From NCBI GenBank assembly GCA_004963905.1, contig SUGL01000017.1, forward strand, positions 62,001-126,000: a DNA stretch of 64,000 bases, in the 5' to 3' direction. Positions 51,935 through 61,234 of the stretch are shown here, in pieces (the first letter of the stretch is position 1; every line of letters begins with the position of its first letter). Made by a program: the position numbers and the translations under genes. This DNA comes from Mesorhizobium sp. GTDB taxonomy: Bacteria > Pseudomonadota > Alphaproteobacteria > Rhizobiales > Rhizobiaceae. A model generated the notes under the pieces. That model was given only the letters and a program-made list of their open reading frames with translations. It did no database searches and was not told the origin of the DNA.

Positions 51935-52072
51935 GGCGTGCTCCCTGTCGTTTCAGGCCTTGTGGCCCGTCGTTTTTGGCTTTGCGCAGCGATCAATCTA
52001 GACCAATGATGCCGCCGCGCAACCCGGCCCCCTGCGGAGCGGCTGTGCATGGATTGATCAACGGAGCCTTGC

Positions 52073-52678
52073 GTGCCGACAATTTTCGACCAGTTGCTGG
52101 ACCGGTTCCACGTCTATCTCGCAGGCGTCGACAGCGATCTGGTCGCGGACGCCGTCGCACGCATCAGTTGGAACATGCAGGCTCGTACGCTCGAACCCCG
52201 CGCGCTCGGTTGTCTTCGCCATCTCGATCGCATCGCCGAGCGTGCGCAGCCTCACAGCAAGCCGTTGGCGCGGTTCGTTGCCGATCATCGAGACGAGTTG
52301 CGCTGGGGGCAGACCTATACGGCCGGTGATTTCGGCCAAGCCTTCATCGACAGTTACGGTTGGCTGGAGGTGTTCGGCACGCGCGGGCACTTCGTCAATG
52401 ATGAGGTCGCGGCCGGCCTGCTGATCCTGGGGCCCGGCATCGTCTATCCCGACCATCACCACATCGCCGAAGAGATCTATGTTCCGCTGACCGACGGCAC
52501 CGAATGGCGCATGGGCGAGGGGGACTTCCACGTTCGTGCGGCCGGCGAGATCATTCACCACGCGTCCAACGTCAGCCACGCCATGCGCACGCGCAAGGAA
52601 CCGCTCATGGCGCTCTATATCTGGCGTGGTGGACCGCTGGCGCAGAAATCGACGATCGGCTCGGAGGGCAGGAACTGA
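52073..52678 (+). CDS. DddQ/DddL-type cupin, probable DMSP lyase family
   Basis: This 201-residue protein, the length of DddQ, has the cupin metal motif YPDHHHIAEEIYVPLTDG (H128, H130, E134, with Y136) and the second motif GEIIHHASNVSHAM (H169). These are the features of the DMSP lyase cupins (DddQ/DddL/DddW). It would cleave DMSP to DMS and acrylate. GTG start at 52073 with GGAG six bases upstream. It overlaps the cobQ start by one base (TGATG), so the two are translationally coupled. Some family members act on other substrates. Confidence 0.75.
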   Translation: MPTIFDQLLDRFHVYLAGVDSDLVADAVARISWNMQARTLEPRALGCLRHLDRIAERAQPHSKPLARFVADHRDELRWGQTYTAGDFGQAFIDSYGWLEVFGTRGHFVNDEVAAGLLILGPGIVYPDHHHIAEEIYVPLTDGTEWRMGEGDFHVRAAGEIIHHASNVSHAMRTRKEPLMALYIWRGGPLAQKSTIGSEGRN

Positions 52679-54153
52679 TGGCCAGGGCGATCATGCTGCA
52701 GGGCACAGGCTCGGATGTCGGCAAGACGGTTCTCGTGGCGGGGCTCTGCCGGGCAGCGAAAACGCGCGGGCTGAAGGTCAGGCCGTTCAAGCCGCAGAAT
52801 ATGTCGAACAACGCCGCCGTCGCCGATATCCCCGGCGACAACGGGCTCGGCGGTGGCGAGATCGGCCGCGGGCAATGGCTGCAGGCGCTGGCCTGCGGGG
52901 TCCGGCCGACCGTGCACATGAACCCGGTGCTGCTCAAGCCGCAGAGCGATATCGGCTCGCAAGTGGTGGTGCAGGGCAAGGTGTTCGGTGAGGCGCGGGC
53001 GCGCGACTATCAGGCGATGAAGGCACGGCTGATGGACGCGGTGCTCGATTCCTGGGCGAAGGTCGGCGAGGGTGCCGATCTGGTCATCGTCGAAGGTGCC
53101 GGTTCGCCCGCCGAGATCAATCTCAGGAGCCGCGACATCGCCAATATGGGCTTTGCGACGCGCGCCAACGTGCCGGTGGTGCTCGTCGGCGACATCGACC
53201 GCGGTGGTGTCATTGCCTCCGTTGCCGGCACGCATTTGATCCTGCCGGAGGAAGACCGGCGCATGATTGCCGGATACCTCATCAACAAGTTCCGCGGCGA
53301 TGTCTCGCTGTTCGACGATGGCATAAGCGCGATCGAGAAATTCACCGGCTGGCCGTGCTTCGGCGTGGTGCCGTGGCTGAAGGCTGCCGCGCGCCTGCCT
53401 TCAGAAGATTCAGTCGTGCTCGAGCGCCTCGTCTCCGGCGAGAAGCGGGCGCTGAAGGTGGCGGTGCCGATGCTGGCACGCATCGCCAATTTCGACGACC
53501 TCGATCCGCTCAAGGCCGAGCCGCAGGTCGAGGTGGTGTTCGTGCCACCAGGCAAGAAGCTGCCGGAGGACGCTGGCCTGGTGGTCATACCCGGCTCGAA
53601 GTCGACGATCGGCGACCTCCTGAAATTCCGCGAGAATGGCTGGGATCGCGACCTCGTCGCCCATCGCAAGCGCGGTGGCCATGTCGTCGGCATCTGTGGC
53701 GGCTATCAGATGCTCGGCCGCGTGGTGCGCGATCCAGACGGTATCGAGGGCATCGTCACCGAGACTGAAGGCCTTGGCCTGCTCGACATCGAGACAGTGA
53801 TGGAACCGGAAAAAACGGTGCGCAATTCAAGCGCCCGGTCTGTGCAGTTCGGCCTGCCGCTCGAAGGCTACGAGATCCATCTCGGCCGCACCACCGGCCC
53901 GGACACGGCGCGGCCGTCGGCGATCATCAACGGGGTCGAGGACGGTGCCATCTCCGCCGACGGCAAAGTGATCGGCACCTATCTGCACGGGCTGTTCTCC
54001 GCCGACGCTTTCCGTGCCGCCTATCTTGAGAGCCTCGGTGTCAGAAGCGGCGGCATCGACTACCGCGCCGAGGTCGAGAGGGCGCTGGACGAGGTCGCGG
54101 CCGAGCTGGAAGCGCATCTCGATTGCGATGCGATTTTTGCGTTGGCGCGGTAG
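52678..54153 (+). CDS. cobQ: Cobyric acid synthase
   Basis: This 491-residue protein has an ATP-binding half (MLQGTGSDVGKTVLVAGLCRAA; FKPQNMSNNAAV) and a type I glutamine amidotransferase half with nucleophile GICGGYQMLGR and catalytic His in TYLHGLFSADAFR. It amidates adenosylcobyrinic acid a,c-diamide in B12 synthesis. Being alone and coupled to a cupin rather than within a cob cluster is odd, but it suits an organism whose methyl transfer depends on corrinoid. Confidence 0.9.
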   Translation: MARAIMLQGTGSDVGKTVLVAGLCRAAKTRGLKVRPFKPQNMSNNAAVADIPGDNGLGGGEIGRGQWLQALACGVRPTVHMNPVLLKPQSDIGSQVVVQGKVFGEARARDYQAMKARLMDAVLDSWAKVGEGADLVIVEGAGSPAEINLRSRDIANMGFATRANVPVVLVGDIDRGGVIASVAGTHLILPEEDRRMIAGYLINKFRGDVSLFDDGISAIEKFTGWPCFGVVPWLKAAARLPSEDSVVLERLVSGEKRALKVAVPMLARIANFDDLDPLKAEPQVEVVFVPPGKKLPEDAGLVVIPGSKSTIGDLLKFRENGWDRDLVAHRKRGGHVVGICGGYQMLGRVVRDPDGIEGIVTETEGLGLLDIETVMEPEKTVRNSSARSVQFGLPLEGYEIHLGRTTGPDTARPSAIINGVEDGAISADGKVIGTYLHGLFSADAFRAAYLESLGVRSGGIDYRAEVERALDEVAAELEAHLDCDAIFALAR

Positions 54154-54238
54154 CTGCTCGATGCAGCCGTTCTAAAGCGCCAATTTTGCTGCGTTGATGG
54201 AGCCCCGGCCTCGGCGATTGGCCGAAACGCCTGTCCCG

Positions 54239-54420
54239 TCGTCATCCACGGGCGAAGCAAGGAGCGCAGCGACGCAGCGCAGACCCGAGGATCCATTCCG
54301 TGACGTTCGAGCGTTGCGATGGTGCAGAATTCTGCTCCGCTGAGCCCTACGTCCGAGGTCACGGAATGGATCCTCGGGTCTACGCGTCCGCTTCGCTCCC
54401 GCTCCGCACGTGGATGACGA
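54239..54420. repeat. Large inverted repeat with 24-bp perfect arms
   Basis: Arms at 54281-54304 and 54358-54381 (core CCCGAGGATCCATTCCGTGA and its reverse complement) are identical over 24 bp; outer GTCATCCACG/CGTGGATGAC pair as well. It fills most of the cobQ-VOC gap. It resembles repeats scattered in Mesorhizobium genomes. Confidence 0.75.
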
Positions 54421-54463
54421 AGCTGGGCCGCTTTCGCTAACCTGGAGCGCCGTCGATTAGGCC

Positions 54464-54883
54464 TCAAGTCCTCTGCCCAACCTTGGGCCAATAGGTGCCG
54501 AAGGACCAGACGTTGCCTTCCGGGTCGAGGCAGATGAACTCGCGGCTGCCGTAGTCGCGGTCGACCAGGTCCTGAATGATCTTGGCGCCGGCCTTCTTGG
54601 CTTTGGCATAGGCGGCGTCGGCGTCATCGACTGCGATGTAGATCGACTTGCCGCCACCACCGCCCGGCTCGCCGACCATCTTGCCGTAGTCGTCGTCCCG
54701 GGCCGTGCCGACCATGATCATCGAGGAACCGAAGGTCAGCTCGGCGTGATGGACGAGGTCGCCCTCGCCATAGCGAGCGCGCACTTCGAAACCGAAGGCG
54801 TCGCATAGCCAATCGATCATCTTGGCCGCGTTCCTGTAGCGCAGGGCGGGATAGAGACGGGGTGCTTCGGCTGCCGTTGGCAT
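54464..54883 (-). CDS. VOC-family protein (glyoxalase/bleomycin-resistance fold)
   Basis: This 139-residue protein has two beta-alpha-beta modules (YPALRYRNAAKMIDWLCDAFGFEV; KSIYIAVDDADAAYAKAKKAGAKI) ending ICLDPEGNVWSFGTYWP. Start 54883 has AGGAG seven bases upstream. Substrate unknown. Divergent or convergent neighbours give no hint. Confidence 0.8.
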   Translation of the reverse strand: MPTAAEAPRLYPALRYRNAAKMIDWLCDAFGFEVRARYGEGDLVHHAELTFGSSMIMVGTARDDDYGKMVGEPGGGGGKSIYIAVDDADAAYAKAKKAGAKIIQDLVDRDYGSREFICLDPEGNVWSFGTYWPKVGQRT

Positions 54884-54972
54884 GACAATCTCCTGTGCCG
54901 GTTGATGAAAGCCAGTCTTAGCCAAGGCTGTTTCCGCGTCTTGAAGAAATGTTACCTCGCCGAGGCGAGCGC

Positions 54973-55806
54973 TTATGCCAGCGCGGCGAGCGTGGACGGC
55001 GTTTCGCCGGCGAGCTGGCGGAATTCGCGCACCAGGTGCGCCTGGTCGGCATAGCCGCAATCGGCGGCGATGCCGGCCCAGTCGTCTTCCTGCCGCTTCG
55101 ACAGCGAGAGCGCGTGGTTGAAGCGCACGATGCGCGACAATGTCTTCGGGCCTACGCCGATCGCGTCGGAGAATTTGGCCGCCAGATGCTTGCGGCTCCA
55201 GCCGATCTCTTCCGCAAGCGCCGAAATGCGGTTGCGGCCGCCCGACGCTATAACCTTCCTGTAGGCCCAGGCGACTTCGGGCGAAAGCGGATTGGCCTTA
55301 GCAAGCCGGCTGGTCACGAATCCCTCCGCAATCGCAAAGCGCGCGTCCCAGTCCTGCGCCTCGCCAAGCCGTTCGCGCAAGGCGATGCCTTCGAAGCCCA
55401 GCGCATCGTCGAGGTCGACCATGCGGTCCTTGAGCTCGCTCATCGGCAGGTCGAAGAATTGCCTGGCGCCGAGCGGGGTGAAATTGACCTGAACGCAGCA
55501 GGCGCCGCCGAAGGATTCGATCACGACAGGACCGGCATAAAGGCCGGCAGCGAAGCTGGCGAAACGATCGTTGTCACCGGGATCTCGGCCGAGTCCGATG
55601 GCGAAGGCCTCGGCAAAACTGATCACCAACGGCACGGTGAGCGAGGCATATTCGACGATGCGGAAATGGCCGGGCCATATCTCCCGATAGCCGCAGATAT
55701 CGGTGACAATGCCCGCGAGCAAGGCGGTGGGCTTACGCCGAACCATCTCGAAATGGAGGGCGGGAGAGCGATTGTCCTGCCGATGGCGCTCTGTCTCGTC
55801 GGACAT
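54973..55806 (-). CDS. AraC-family transcriptional regulator
   Basis: This 277-residue regulator has an unassigned N-terminal domain and a C-terminal AraC HTH (ISALAEEIGWSRKHLAAKFSDAIGVGPKTLSRIVRFNHAL...CGYADQAHLVREF). It reads toward the VOC gene 89 bp away and may control it. Not of the DJ-1-containing GlxA subtype. Confidence 0.8.
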   Translation of the reverse strand: MSDETERHRQDNRSPALHFEMVRRKPTALLAGIVTDICGYREIWPGHFRIVEYASLTVPLVISFAEAFAIGLGRDPGDNDRFASFAAGLYAGPVVIESFGGACCVQVNFTPLGARQFFDLPMSELKDRMVDLDDALGFEGIALRERLGEAQDWDARFAIAEGFVTSRLAKANPLSPEVAWAYRKVIASGGRNRISALAEEIGWSRKHLAAKFSDAIGVGPKTLSRIVRFNHALSLSKRQEDDWAGIAADCGYADQAHLVREFRQLAGETPSTLAALA

Positions 55807-55838
55807 GGCTCAAGCCTACCAGACCTTGCCCTCGAATC

Positions 55839-55867
55839 AAAAAGCGCCCGGGCAGAGCCGGGCGCTT
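55839..55867 (-). terminator. Terminator of the small membrane protein gene
   Basis: On the minus strand AAGCGCCCGG and CCGGGCGCTT pair with a 6-nt loop followed by TTT, 24 bp after the stop at 55892. Confidence 0.75.
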
Positions 55868-55891
55868 CGAGCTGCTGAAGATCTGCCAGCC

Positions 55892-56062
55892 TTATGCACC
55901 GCGCATCAGGCACCCGGCGGCAAGCACGATATAGGCGATGAGCATGATCCAAACCGCCGCGAGAGGAATGAACGCAAGAAGGCCAAGAGCGGCGAGAAGG
56001 CCGATGATGGCGATGACCAACGAAATAATGAACACGATCTGGGTGGGCGCACTGAGATTCAT
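55892..56062 (-). CDS. Small hydrophobic membrane protein, 56 residues
   Basis: Two transmembrane helices (IVFIISLVIAIIGLLAALGLL and AVWIMLIAYIVLAAGCLM). ATG at 56062 with GGAGGG seven bases upstream and a terminator afterwards. Length and topology resemble Pmp3/YqaE-like or phage-holin-like small proteins, but no signature motif is visible; function unknown. Confidence 0.65.
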   Translation of the reverse strand: MNLSAPTQIVFIISLVIAIIGLLAALGLLAFIPLAAVWIMLIAYIVLAAGCLMRGA

Positions 56063-56114
56063 GTCTGGTCCCTCCAACATGATTCGCAACACCCGAATTC
56101 TACCAGCAGGGGCG

Positions 56115-56900
56115 TCACACACCAATTAGCTGGCGTAGGGGATTGGCCGGGTCGGCAAGCAGCTTGATCGCCAGCGCCACGCAGACGATCACCAGTAGCG
56201 GCTTGATCAGTTTGGCGCCGATCCTGATGGCGAGGCTGGCGCCGACGCGTGCGCCGAGAAACTGCGCCACGCCCATCATCAGACCGATCTTCCAGTAAAC
56301 GACGCCGACAGCGGCGAAGACGACGAAGCCGCCGATGTTGGAGGCGAAGTTGAGCAGCTTGGTGTGCGCCGTCGCCTTGAGCACGCCGTAACCGGCGAGC
56401 GCGACGAAGGCCAGCATGAGAAACGAACCCGTCCCCGGGCCGAACAGGCCGTCATAGAAGCCAATCGCCGGTACGATCGTCAGGCCGAACAGAAACGGAG
56501 ACAGGCGCTCGGCACGATCGACATCGCCCATGTTGGGCTTGAAGGCAAAATAGAGAGCAATGGCGATCAGCAGGACCGGCAACAGCGCGCGCAGGAAGTC
56601 GCCGGGCACAACCGTCGCCAGCAGGGCGCCGATGGCGCCGCCGACGAGCGCCAGCAGCGCGGAGGGGAGTTGGCGACGCAGATCGACCTGGCCGTTGGCG
56701 GCATAATGGATGGTGGCCGAGCCCGAGCCGAACATGCCCTGCAGCTTGTTGGTGCCGAGTGCCGCGACCGGTGAGAACCCCGCGAGAAGCAGCGCCGGAA
56801 TGGTGATCAAGCCGCCGCCGCCTGCGATCGAATCGACAAAGCCCGCGGCGAAAGCGGCGGCGATCAGTATGAAGACGGACTGCAGGGTAAGGTCGATCAT
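56115..56900 (-). CDS. TSUP-family (TauE/SafE) membrane transporter
   Basis: This 261-residue protein has about seven or eight hydrophobic segments and the TSUP opening GFVDSIAGGGGLITIPALLLAGFSPVAALGTNKLQGMFGS, repeated more weakly in the second half (GFYDGLFGPGTGSFLMLAF). The family exports sulfite, sulfoacetate or related anions. Interesting beside DMSP and sulfonate genes, but the substrate is not predictable. Confidence 0.85.
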   Translation of the reverse strand: MIDLTLQSVFILIAAAFAAGFVDSIAGGGGLITIPALLLAGFSPVAALGTNKLQGMFGSGSATIHYAANGQVDLRRQLPSALLALVGGAIGALLATVVPGDFLRALLPVLLIAIALYFAFKPNMGDVDRAERLSPFLFGLTIVPAIGFYDGLFGPGTGSFLMLAFVALAGYGVLKATAHTKLLNFASNIGGFVVFAAVGVVYWKIGLMMGVAQFLGARVGASLAIRIGAKLIKPLLVIVCVALAIKLLADPANPLRQLIGV

Positions 56901-56977
56901 CGGGCTGGGGGCGAGGCGAGGAGGGAGCCGCAGCTTCCATCACGCTTGCCCAGTTTGCGCAAGACCGATTCCACGCC

Positions 56978-57069
56978 AGAGCGGTTCGCCGTTACAGGCC
57001 GAACCGCTCTGTCCGTTGCTTTGGCGCAATTCCGGACGGAAAACCGCTTCACACTTTCCCTGGAATTGC
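56978..57069. repeat. Two palindromes upstream of the TerB gene
   Basis: AGAGCGGTTC/GAACCGCTCT (56978-57010) and GCAATTCC/GGAATTGC (57026-57069), both perfect. The second resembles the degenerate element at 39128-39170. They occupy the gap between the TSUP and TerB genes. Confidence 0.65.
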
Positions 57070-57104
57070 TCTAACAATCAGGTGGAATCGCAAAGGGGAG
57101 GCTG

Positions 57105-57536
57105 ATGGCGATGGCGCTGCTCGATCAGATACGCTCGATCTTCGACGGCGACCCGGGTGTGCGCAAGGTGGCGGACGATCCGGTGCTGTCGGCGGAGCTT
57201 TTGATGCTGTTCCGCATGATCCTGGCCGACGGCTCGGTCTCCGAGAGCGAAATGGCAGCCTTCCGGCGCATCTGCAGGGAAGCCTTCGGTATTCAGGAAT
57301 CCTCGATCGACAGCGTCATCGAATATCTCAACGACTACGGCTACGAGACCAACGGCTCGCAGGCGATCGCGCTGTTCCGCGACCTCGACGTCGAGCGGCG
57401 CAAGCTGCTTGCGCGCCACATGGCCGAGATCGCCAAGGCCGACGCCAAGCTTGTCGAGAGCGAGGTGAAGCTTCTGCGCCGCACGCTCGACCTGCTCGAC
57501 ATCAGCCCGGTCGATCTGGTCAAGCCGGAGAGCTGA
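57105..57536 (+). CDS. TerB-family protein
   Basis: This 143-residue all-alpha protein contains MLFRMILADGSVSESEMAAFRRI and RHMAEIAKADAKLVESEVKLLRR, the two metal-chelating helical halves of TerB. In other bacteria TerB sits at the membrane and in tellurite/stress systems; here it is alone. The gene is convergent with the ABC ATPase. Confidence 0.8.
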   Translation: MAMALLDQIRSIFDGDPGVRKVADDPVLSAELLMLFRMILADGSVSESEMAAFRRICREAFGIQESSIDSVIEYLNDYGYETNGSQAIALFRDLDVERRKLLARHMAEIAKADAKLVESEVKLLRRTLDLLDISPVDLVKPES

Positions 57537-57550
57537 GCGCGAACCGGCGC

Positions 57551-59173
57551 TCACCCCTGCTCCTGCACGCGCCGCGCGATCGCGCGGTGAAGGTCTGGCG
57601 CGGCCGCGACCAAAGCCTGCGCTGGTTCCGAGCGCGGATTGTCGAGCACATCGGCGGTCTTGCCGCGCTCGACGATCTTGCCCTCATGCATGACCAGCAC
57701 CTCGTCCGACATGGCGCGGGCGACCGTCAGGTCGTGCGTGATGAAGAGATAGGCGATGCCGAGCTTCTGGTTAAGCTCAGCGAAAAGGTCGAGGATCTGG
57801 GCGCGGATCGACACGTCCAGCGCCGAGACCGGCTCGTCGGCCACCACCAGCTTCGGGCGGGTGATGATGGCGCGGGCGATCGACAGGCGCTGGCGCTGAC
57901 CGCCCGAGAACTCATGCGGATATTTGTCCATGTCGCGCGGGCCAAGCCCGACTTCGTCAAGCGCATGCGCGACCATGTCGCGGCGCTCGGCTTTTGCCGG
58001 CTGCTTCTCCAAGAGATGTAGCGGCTCGGCCACCAGCTTCTCGACCTTCTGGCGCGGGTCGAAGGAACCGTAAGGATCCTGAAACACCACCTGCATGTCG
58101 CGCCGGGCGGGCTTCAGGGCTGCCTCCGCCTTGCCGGTGATGGTCTCGCCCCTAAAGCGGATCGTACCCGCCGTCGGCCTGTCCAGCGCCAGGATCATCC
58201 GCGCAAGGGTGGACTTGCCGCAGCCGGAGCGGCCGACGAGCGCCACCGATTGGGCGGGCTCGATGGTCAGCGAGACATCGTCGACGGCGCGGATCGGCTC
58301 CGCCGGCCGGAACAGGGATTTGCGCCGGCCCGGATAATCCCTGCTGACGCCTTCGACGTCGAGCAGCGGCTTTGCCGAGCCGGCAGGACGGGTTTTCGGA
58401 CGCGCCGGCACATGCATCGAGGCCAGCGCCAGCTCGCGCGTGTAGGGGTGCAGTTGCGCCGAGAGCGTGCTCGCGGTGTCGCCGGCCTCCATCACTTCGC
58501 CGCCACGCAGGATGGTCAGGCGATCGGCCATCTCGGTCACCACCGCGAGGTCGTGCGAGATGAGCAAAAGGCCCATGCGGTTTTCGCGCACGAGGTCGCG
58601 CAGCAGGTCGAGGATCTGCGCCTGCAGCACCACGTCGAGCGCCGTCGTCGGCTCGTCGGCGATCAGGAGCTTCGGCTTCAGCGCGCAGGCGATCGCAATG
58701 ACGACGCGCTGGCGCTGGCCGCCGGAGAGTTCATGCGGGTAGCGCGACAGCGGGAATTTCGCTTCCGGCAGGCCGACGCGGTCGAGCATTTTCCGCGCAC
58801 GCTCCTCGGCCTCGGCGCGGCCCGCCTTGGTGTGCCAGCGTATGCCTTCGGCCACCTGCTCGCCGATGGTCTTGACCGGATTGAGCGCCGTCATCGGCTC
58901 CTGGAAAACCATGCCGATGTCGTCGCCACGCAGCGCGCACATCTGGTCCTCGCTCGCGGCGAGGATATCGATGCCGTCGAAAGTGACGAGTCCGCTGGCT
59001 TGAGCCAGATGCGGCAGAAGCCGCATCACGGTCAGCGCCGTCATCGACTTGCCGGAGCCGGACTCGCCGACCAGGCCGACCACTTCGCCGGGTGCGATGG
59101 CGAGGTCGACATCTTTGAGGACCGGCGTGTTGCCAATCGCGAGCGACAGGTTCTCGATCTCGAGCAGGCTCAT
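57551..59173 (-). CDS. Dipeptide/oligopeptide ABC transporter, double ATP-binding protein
   Basis: This 540-residue protein fuses two nucleotide-binding domains (Walker A GESGSGKS and GRSGCGKS; signatures LSGGQRQRVVIA and FSGGQRQRLSIA). It is the DppD-DppF/YejF layout. It overlaps the permease gene by four bases and ends the operon. Confidence 0.88.
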   Translation of the reverse strand: MSLLEIENLSLAIGNTPVLKDVDLAIAPGEVVGLVGESGSGKSMTALTVMRLLPHLAQASGLVTFDGIDILAASEDQMCALRGDDIGMVFQEPMTALNPVKTIGEQVAEGIRWHTKAGRAEAEERARKMLDRVGLPEAKFPLSRYPHELSGGQRQRVVIAIACALKPKLLIADEPTTALDVVLQAQILDLLRDLVRENRMGLLLISHDLAVVTEMADRLTILRGGEVMEAGDTASTLSAQLHPYTRELALASMHVPARPKTRPAGSAKPLLDVEGVSRDYPGRRKSLFRPAEPIRAVDDVSLTIEPAQSVALVGRSGCGKSTLARMILALDRPTAGTIRFRGETITGKAEAALKPARRDMQVVFQDPYGSFDPRQKVEKLVAEPLHLLEKQPAKAERRDMVAHALDEVGLGPRDMDKYPHEFSGGQRQRLSIARAIITRPKLVVADEPVSALDVSIRAQILDLFAELNQKLGIAYLFITHDLTVARAMSDEVLVMHEGKIVERGKTADVLDNPRSEPAQALVAAAPDLHRAIARRVQEQG

Positions 59174-60039
59174 CGCTGCCGCCGCGATTTCGGGTCGAGG
59201 ATGTCGGCGATGCCGTCGCCGAGCAGGTTGAGGCCAAGCACGGTGATGACGATCGCCATGCCGGGAAAGATCGCCATCCAGGGTGCCGTCACCATGCGCG
59301 TCTGCGCGTCGAACAGCATGCGGCCCCAGCTCGGCATTGGCGGTTGCGCGCCGAGGCCGACATAGGAGAGCCCGGCCTCGGCCAGAATGCCCAGCGCGAA
59401 CTGGATCGTGCCCTGGACGAGCAGCAGCGTCGCGATGTTGGGCAGGATGTGCTCGATCGTGATCTCGGTCATGCCCTTGCCGGCGGCGCGCGCGGCAAGG
59501 ATGAACTCGCGCGGCCAGATCGCCAGCGCGCCGGCGCGGGCGACACGGGCGAAGACCGGAATGTTGAAGATGCCGATGGCGATGATGGCGTTGACGGCAC
59601 CAGGACCAAAGATGGCGGTGATCATGATCGCCGAGAGCAGCGCCGGGAAAGCGAAGACGAGATCGTTGACGCGCATCAACGCTTCGTCAGCCATGCCGCC
59701 GCGCGCCGCGGCGAGTGCGCCGAGCGGCACGCCGATGCCCATGCCGATGCCAACCGCCACCAGCGCCACGGCGATCGAATTGCGCGCGCCGACCATGATC
59801 ATCGACAGGATATCGCGGCCGAAATGATCGGTGCCGAACCAGTGCGCCGGCGAAGGCGCCTGCGTCTTGTCTGCGATCACCAGTTTGGTGACGTCGTAGG
59901 GTGTCCAGACGAAAGAAACCAGTGCCACCGCGACCACCAGCAGCGTGATAACGAAACCGATCAGGAAAGAGCGGTTGCCGAAAGCCTTGGCCAGAACGCC
60001 AGCGATGGTTTCCTCTGGTAGGTCGACGCGCATCGTCAT
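59170..60039 (-). CDS. Dipeptide/oligopeptide ABC transporter permease (DppC type)
   Basis: This 289-residue protein has about six transmembrane segments with LGTD-like HWFGTDHFGRDILS near the first loop and the EAA region FILAARAAGKGMTEITIEHILPN. It overlaps the DppB-type gene by four bases. Confidence 0.88.
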   Translation of the reverse strand: MTMRVDLPEETIAGVLAKAFGNRSFLIGFVITLLVVAVALVSFVWTPYDVTKLVIADKTQAPSPAHWFGTDHFGRDILSMIMVGARNSIAVALVAVGIGMGIGVPLGALAAARGGMADEALMRVNDLVFAFPALLSAIMITAIFGPGAVNAIIAIGIFNIPVFARVARAGALAIWPREFILAARAAGKGMTEITIEHILPNIATLLLVQGTIQFALGILAEAGLSYVGLGAQPPMPSWGRMLFDAQTRMVTAPWMAIFPGMAIVITVLGLNLLGDGIADILDPKSRRQR

Positions 60040-60983
60040 TGCCGGCCCCGCAGGCGTGGATCGACGACCGCGTAGGAGAAATCCACGAGCAAGTTGACGG
60101 CGATCACTGCGGCGACCAAGAGCATGACCAAGCTTTCGACGACGATCAGGTCGCGCTGGGTGATGGCCTGGAACACCAGCCGACCAAGCCCTGGCAGGTA
60201 GAAGACATTCTCGATGATGATGGTGCCGGCGAGCAGGAAGGCGAATTGCAGGCCGAGGATGGTGAGCACCGGGATCATGGCGTTGCGCAGCGCGTGGCGC
60301 CAGAGCACAGCGCGGTAGGGCAGGCCCTTGGCGCGGGCGGTGCGGATATAGTCTTCGTTGAGCACCTCGATCAGCGCCGAGCGGGCGACGCGCGCCAGGA
60401 TCGCGGCCTGCGGCAGGGCCAGCGCGACGGCGGGAAGCAGCAGCGACTTCAGCGCCGGCCAGGTTCCGGCGCTCCAGCCGGGGAAACCGCCGGCCGGCAC
60501 CAGCCGCAACCACACGGCGAAGAGGTAGATCAGCATCAGCGCGAACCAGAAGTTCGGCACGGCGACGCCAAGCTGGGCCGCGCCCATGGCGAATGTATCG
60601 CCGACCCGGCCTTGCCGGCTGGCGGAAAACACCCCTACCGGAATGGCGATGACCGTCGACAGCGCCAGCGCGATCAGCGCCAGCGGCAGGGAAACAACGA
60701 CGCGTTCGCGCACGAGGTCGATGACCGGAACCGAGTAGGTGTAGGAGCGGCCGAAATCGAGGCTGAGCAGCCCGCCCGCCCAATGGAGATAACGCAGCGC
60801 AAGAGGCGCGTTCAGCCCCATCTGGTTGCGCAGCAGCTCGACCTGCTCGGCGCTGGCGTTGAAGCCCAGCATCAGGCGCGCTGGATCGCCAGGCAGGATC
60901 TCCATCACCGCGAACACCACCATCGAGGCCAGCACCAGCGTGATGGCCGCGATGATGAGGCGTTTTGCGAGGTAGGCGGTCAT
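60036..60983 (-). CDS. Dipeptide/oligopeptide ABC transporter permease (DppB type)
   Basis: This 315-residue protein has the DppB opening YLAKRLIIAAITLVLASMVVFAVMEILPGDPA and the EAA region YIRTARAKGLPYRAVLWRHALRNAMIP. ATG at 60983; no Shine-Dalgarno-like sequence precedes it, so translation may depend on an alternative initiation. A large repeat separates it from the binding-protein gene. Confidence 0.85.
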   Translation of the reverse strand: MTAYLAKRLIIAAITLVLASMVVFAVMEILPGDPARLMLGFNASAEQVELLRNQMGLNAPLALRYLHWAGGLLSLDFGRSYTYSVPVIDLVRERVVVSLPLALIALALSTVIAIPVGVFSASRQGRVGDTFAMGAAQLGVAVPNFWFALMLIYLFAVWLRLVPAGGFPGWSAGTWPALKSLLLPAVALALPQAAILARVARSALIEVLNEDYIRTARAKGLPYRAVLWRHALRNAMIPVLTILGLQFAFLLAGTIIIENVFYLPGLGRLVFQAITQRDLIVVESLVMLLVAAVIAVNLLVDFSYAVVDPRLRGRQ

Positions 60984-61039
60984 GGGAGGTGGAGCACTGT
61001 CGTGCAGCTCGACAAAACTGCCACGCCGAGTTCCCGCCA

Positions 61040-61197
61040 ACCCCCCTCTGTCCTGCCGGACATCTCCCCCTCAAGGGGGGAGATTGTGCTCTCGCTAACG
61101 CTTTCGCCAATCGCCAACGGTGCCAAAGAAGAGGCGGCGATGAAGCCGCCAATCTCCACCTCTGAGGGGGAGATGCCCGGCAGGGCAGAGGGGGGTG
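61040..61197. repeat. Rhizobial intergenic mosaic repeat, copy 2, inside the dipeptide ABC operon
   Basis: CCCCCCTCTGTCC... and ...GGGCAGAGGGGGG arms as in 48963-49120, with inner CATCTCCC/GGGAGAT hairpins. It lies between binding-protein and permease genes and would be part of the operon's transcript. Confidence 0.75.
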
Positions 61198-61234
61198 TGA
61201 CGGAGCGCAAGGTTCGCCTTTGGCTTAGCAGGCC

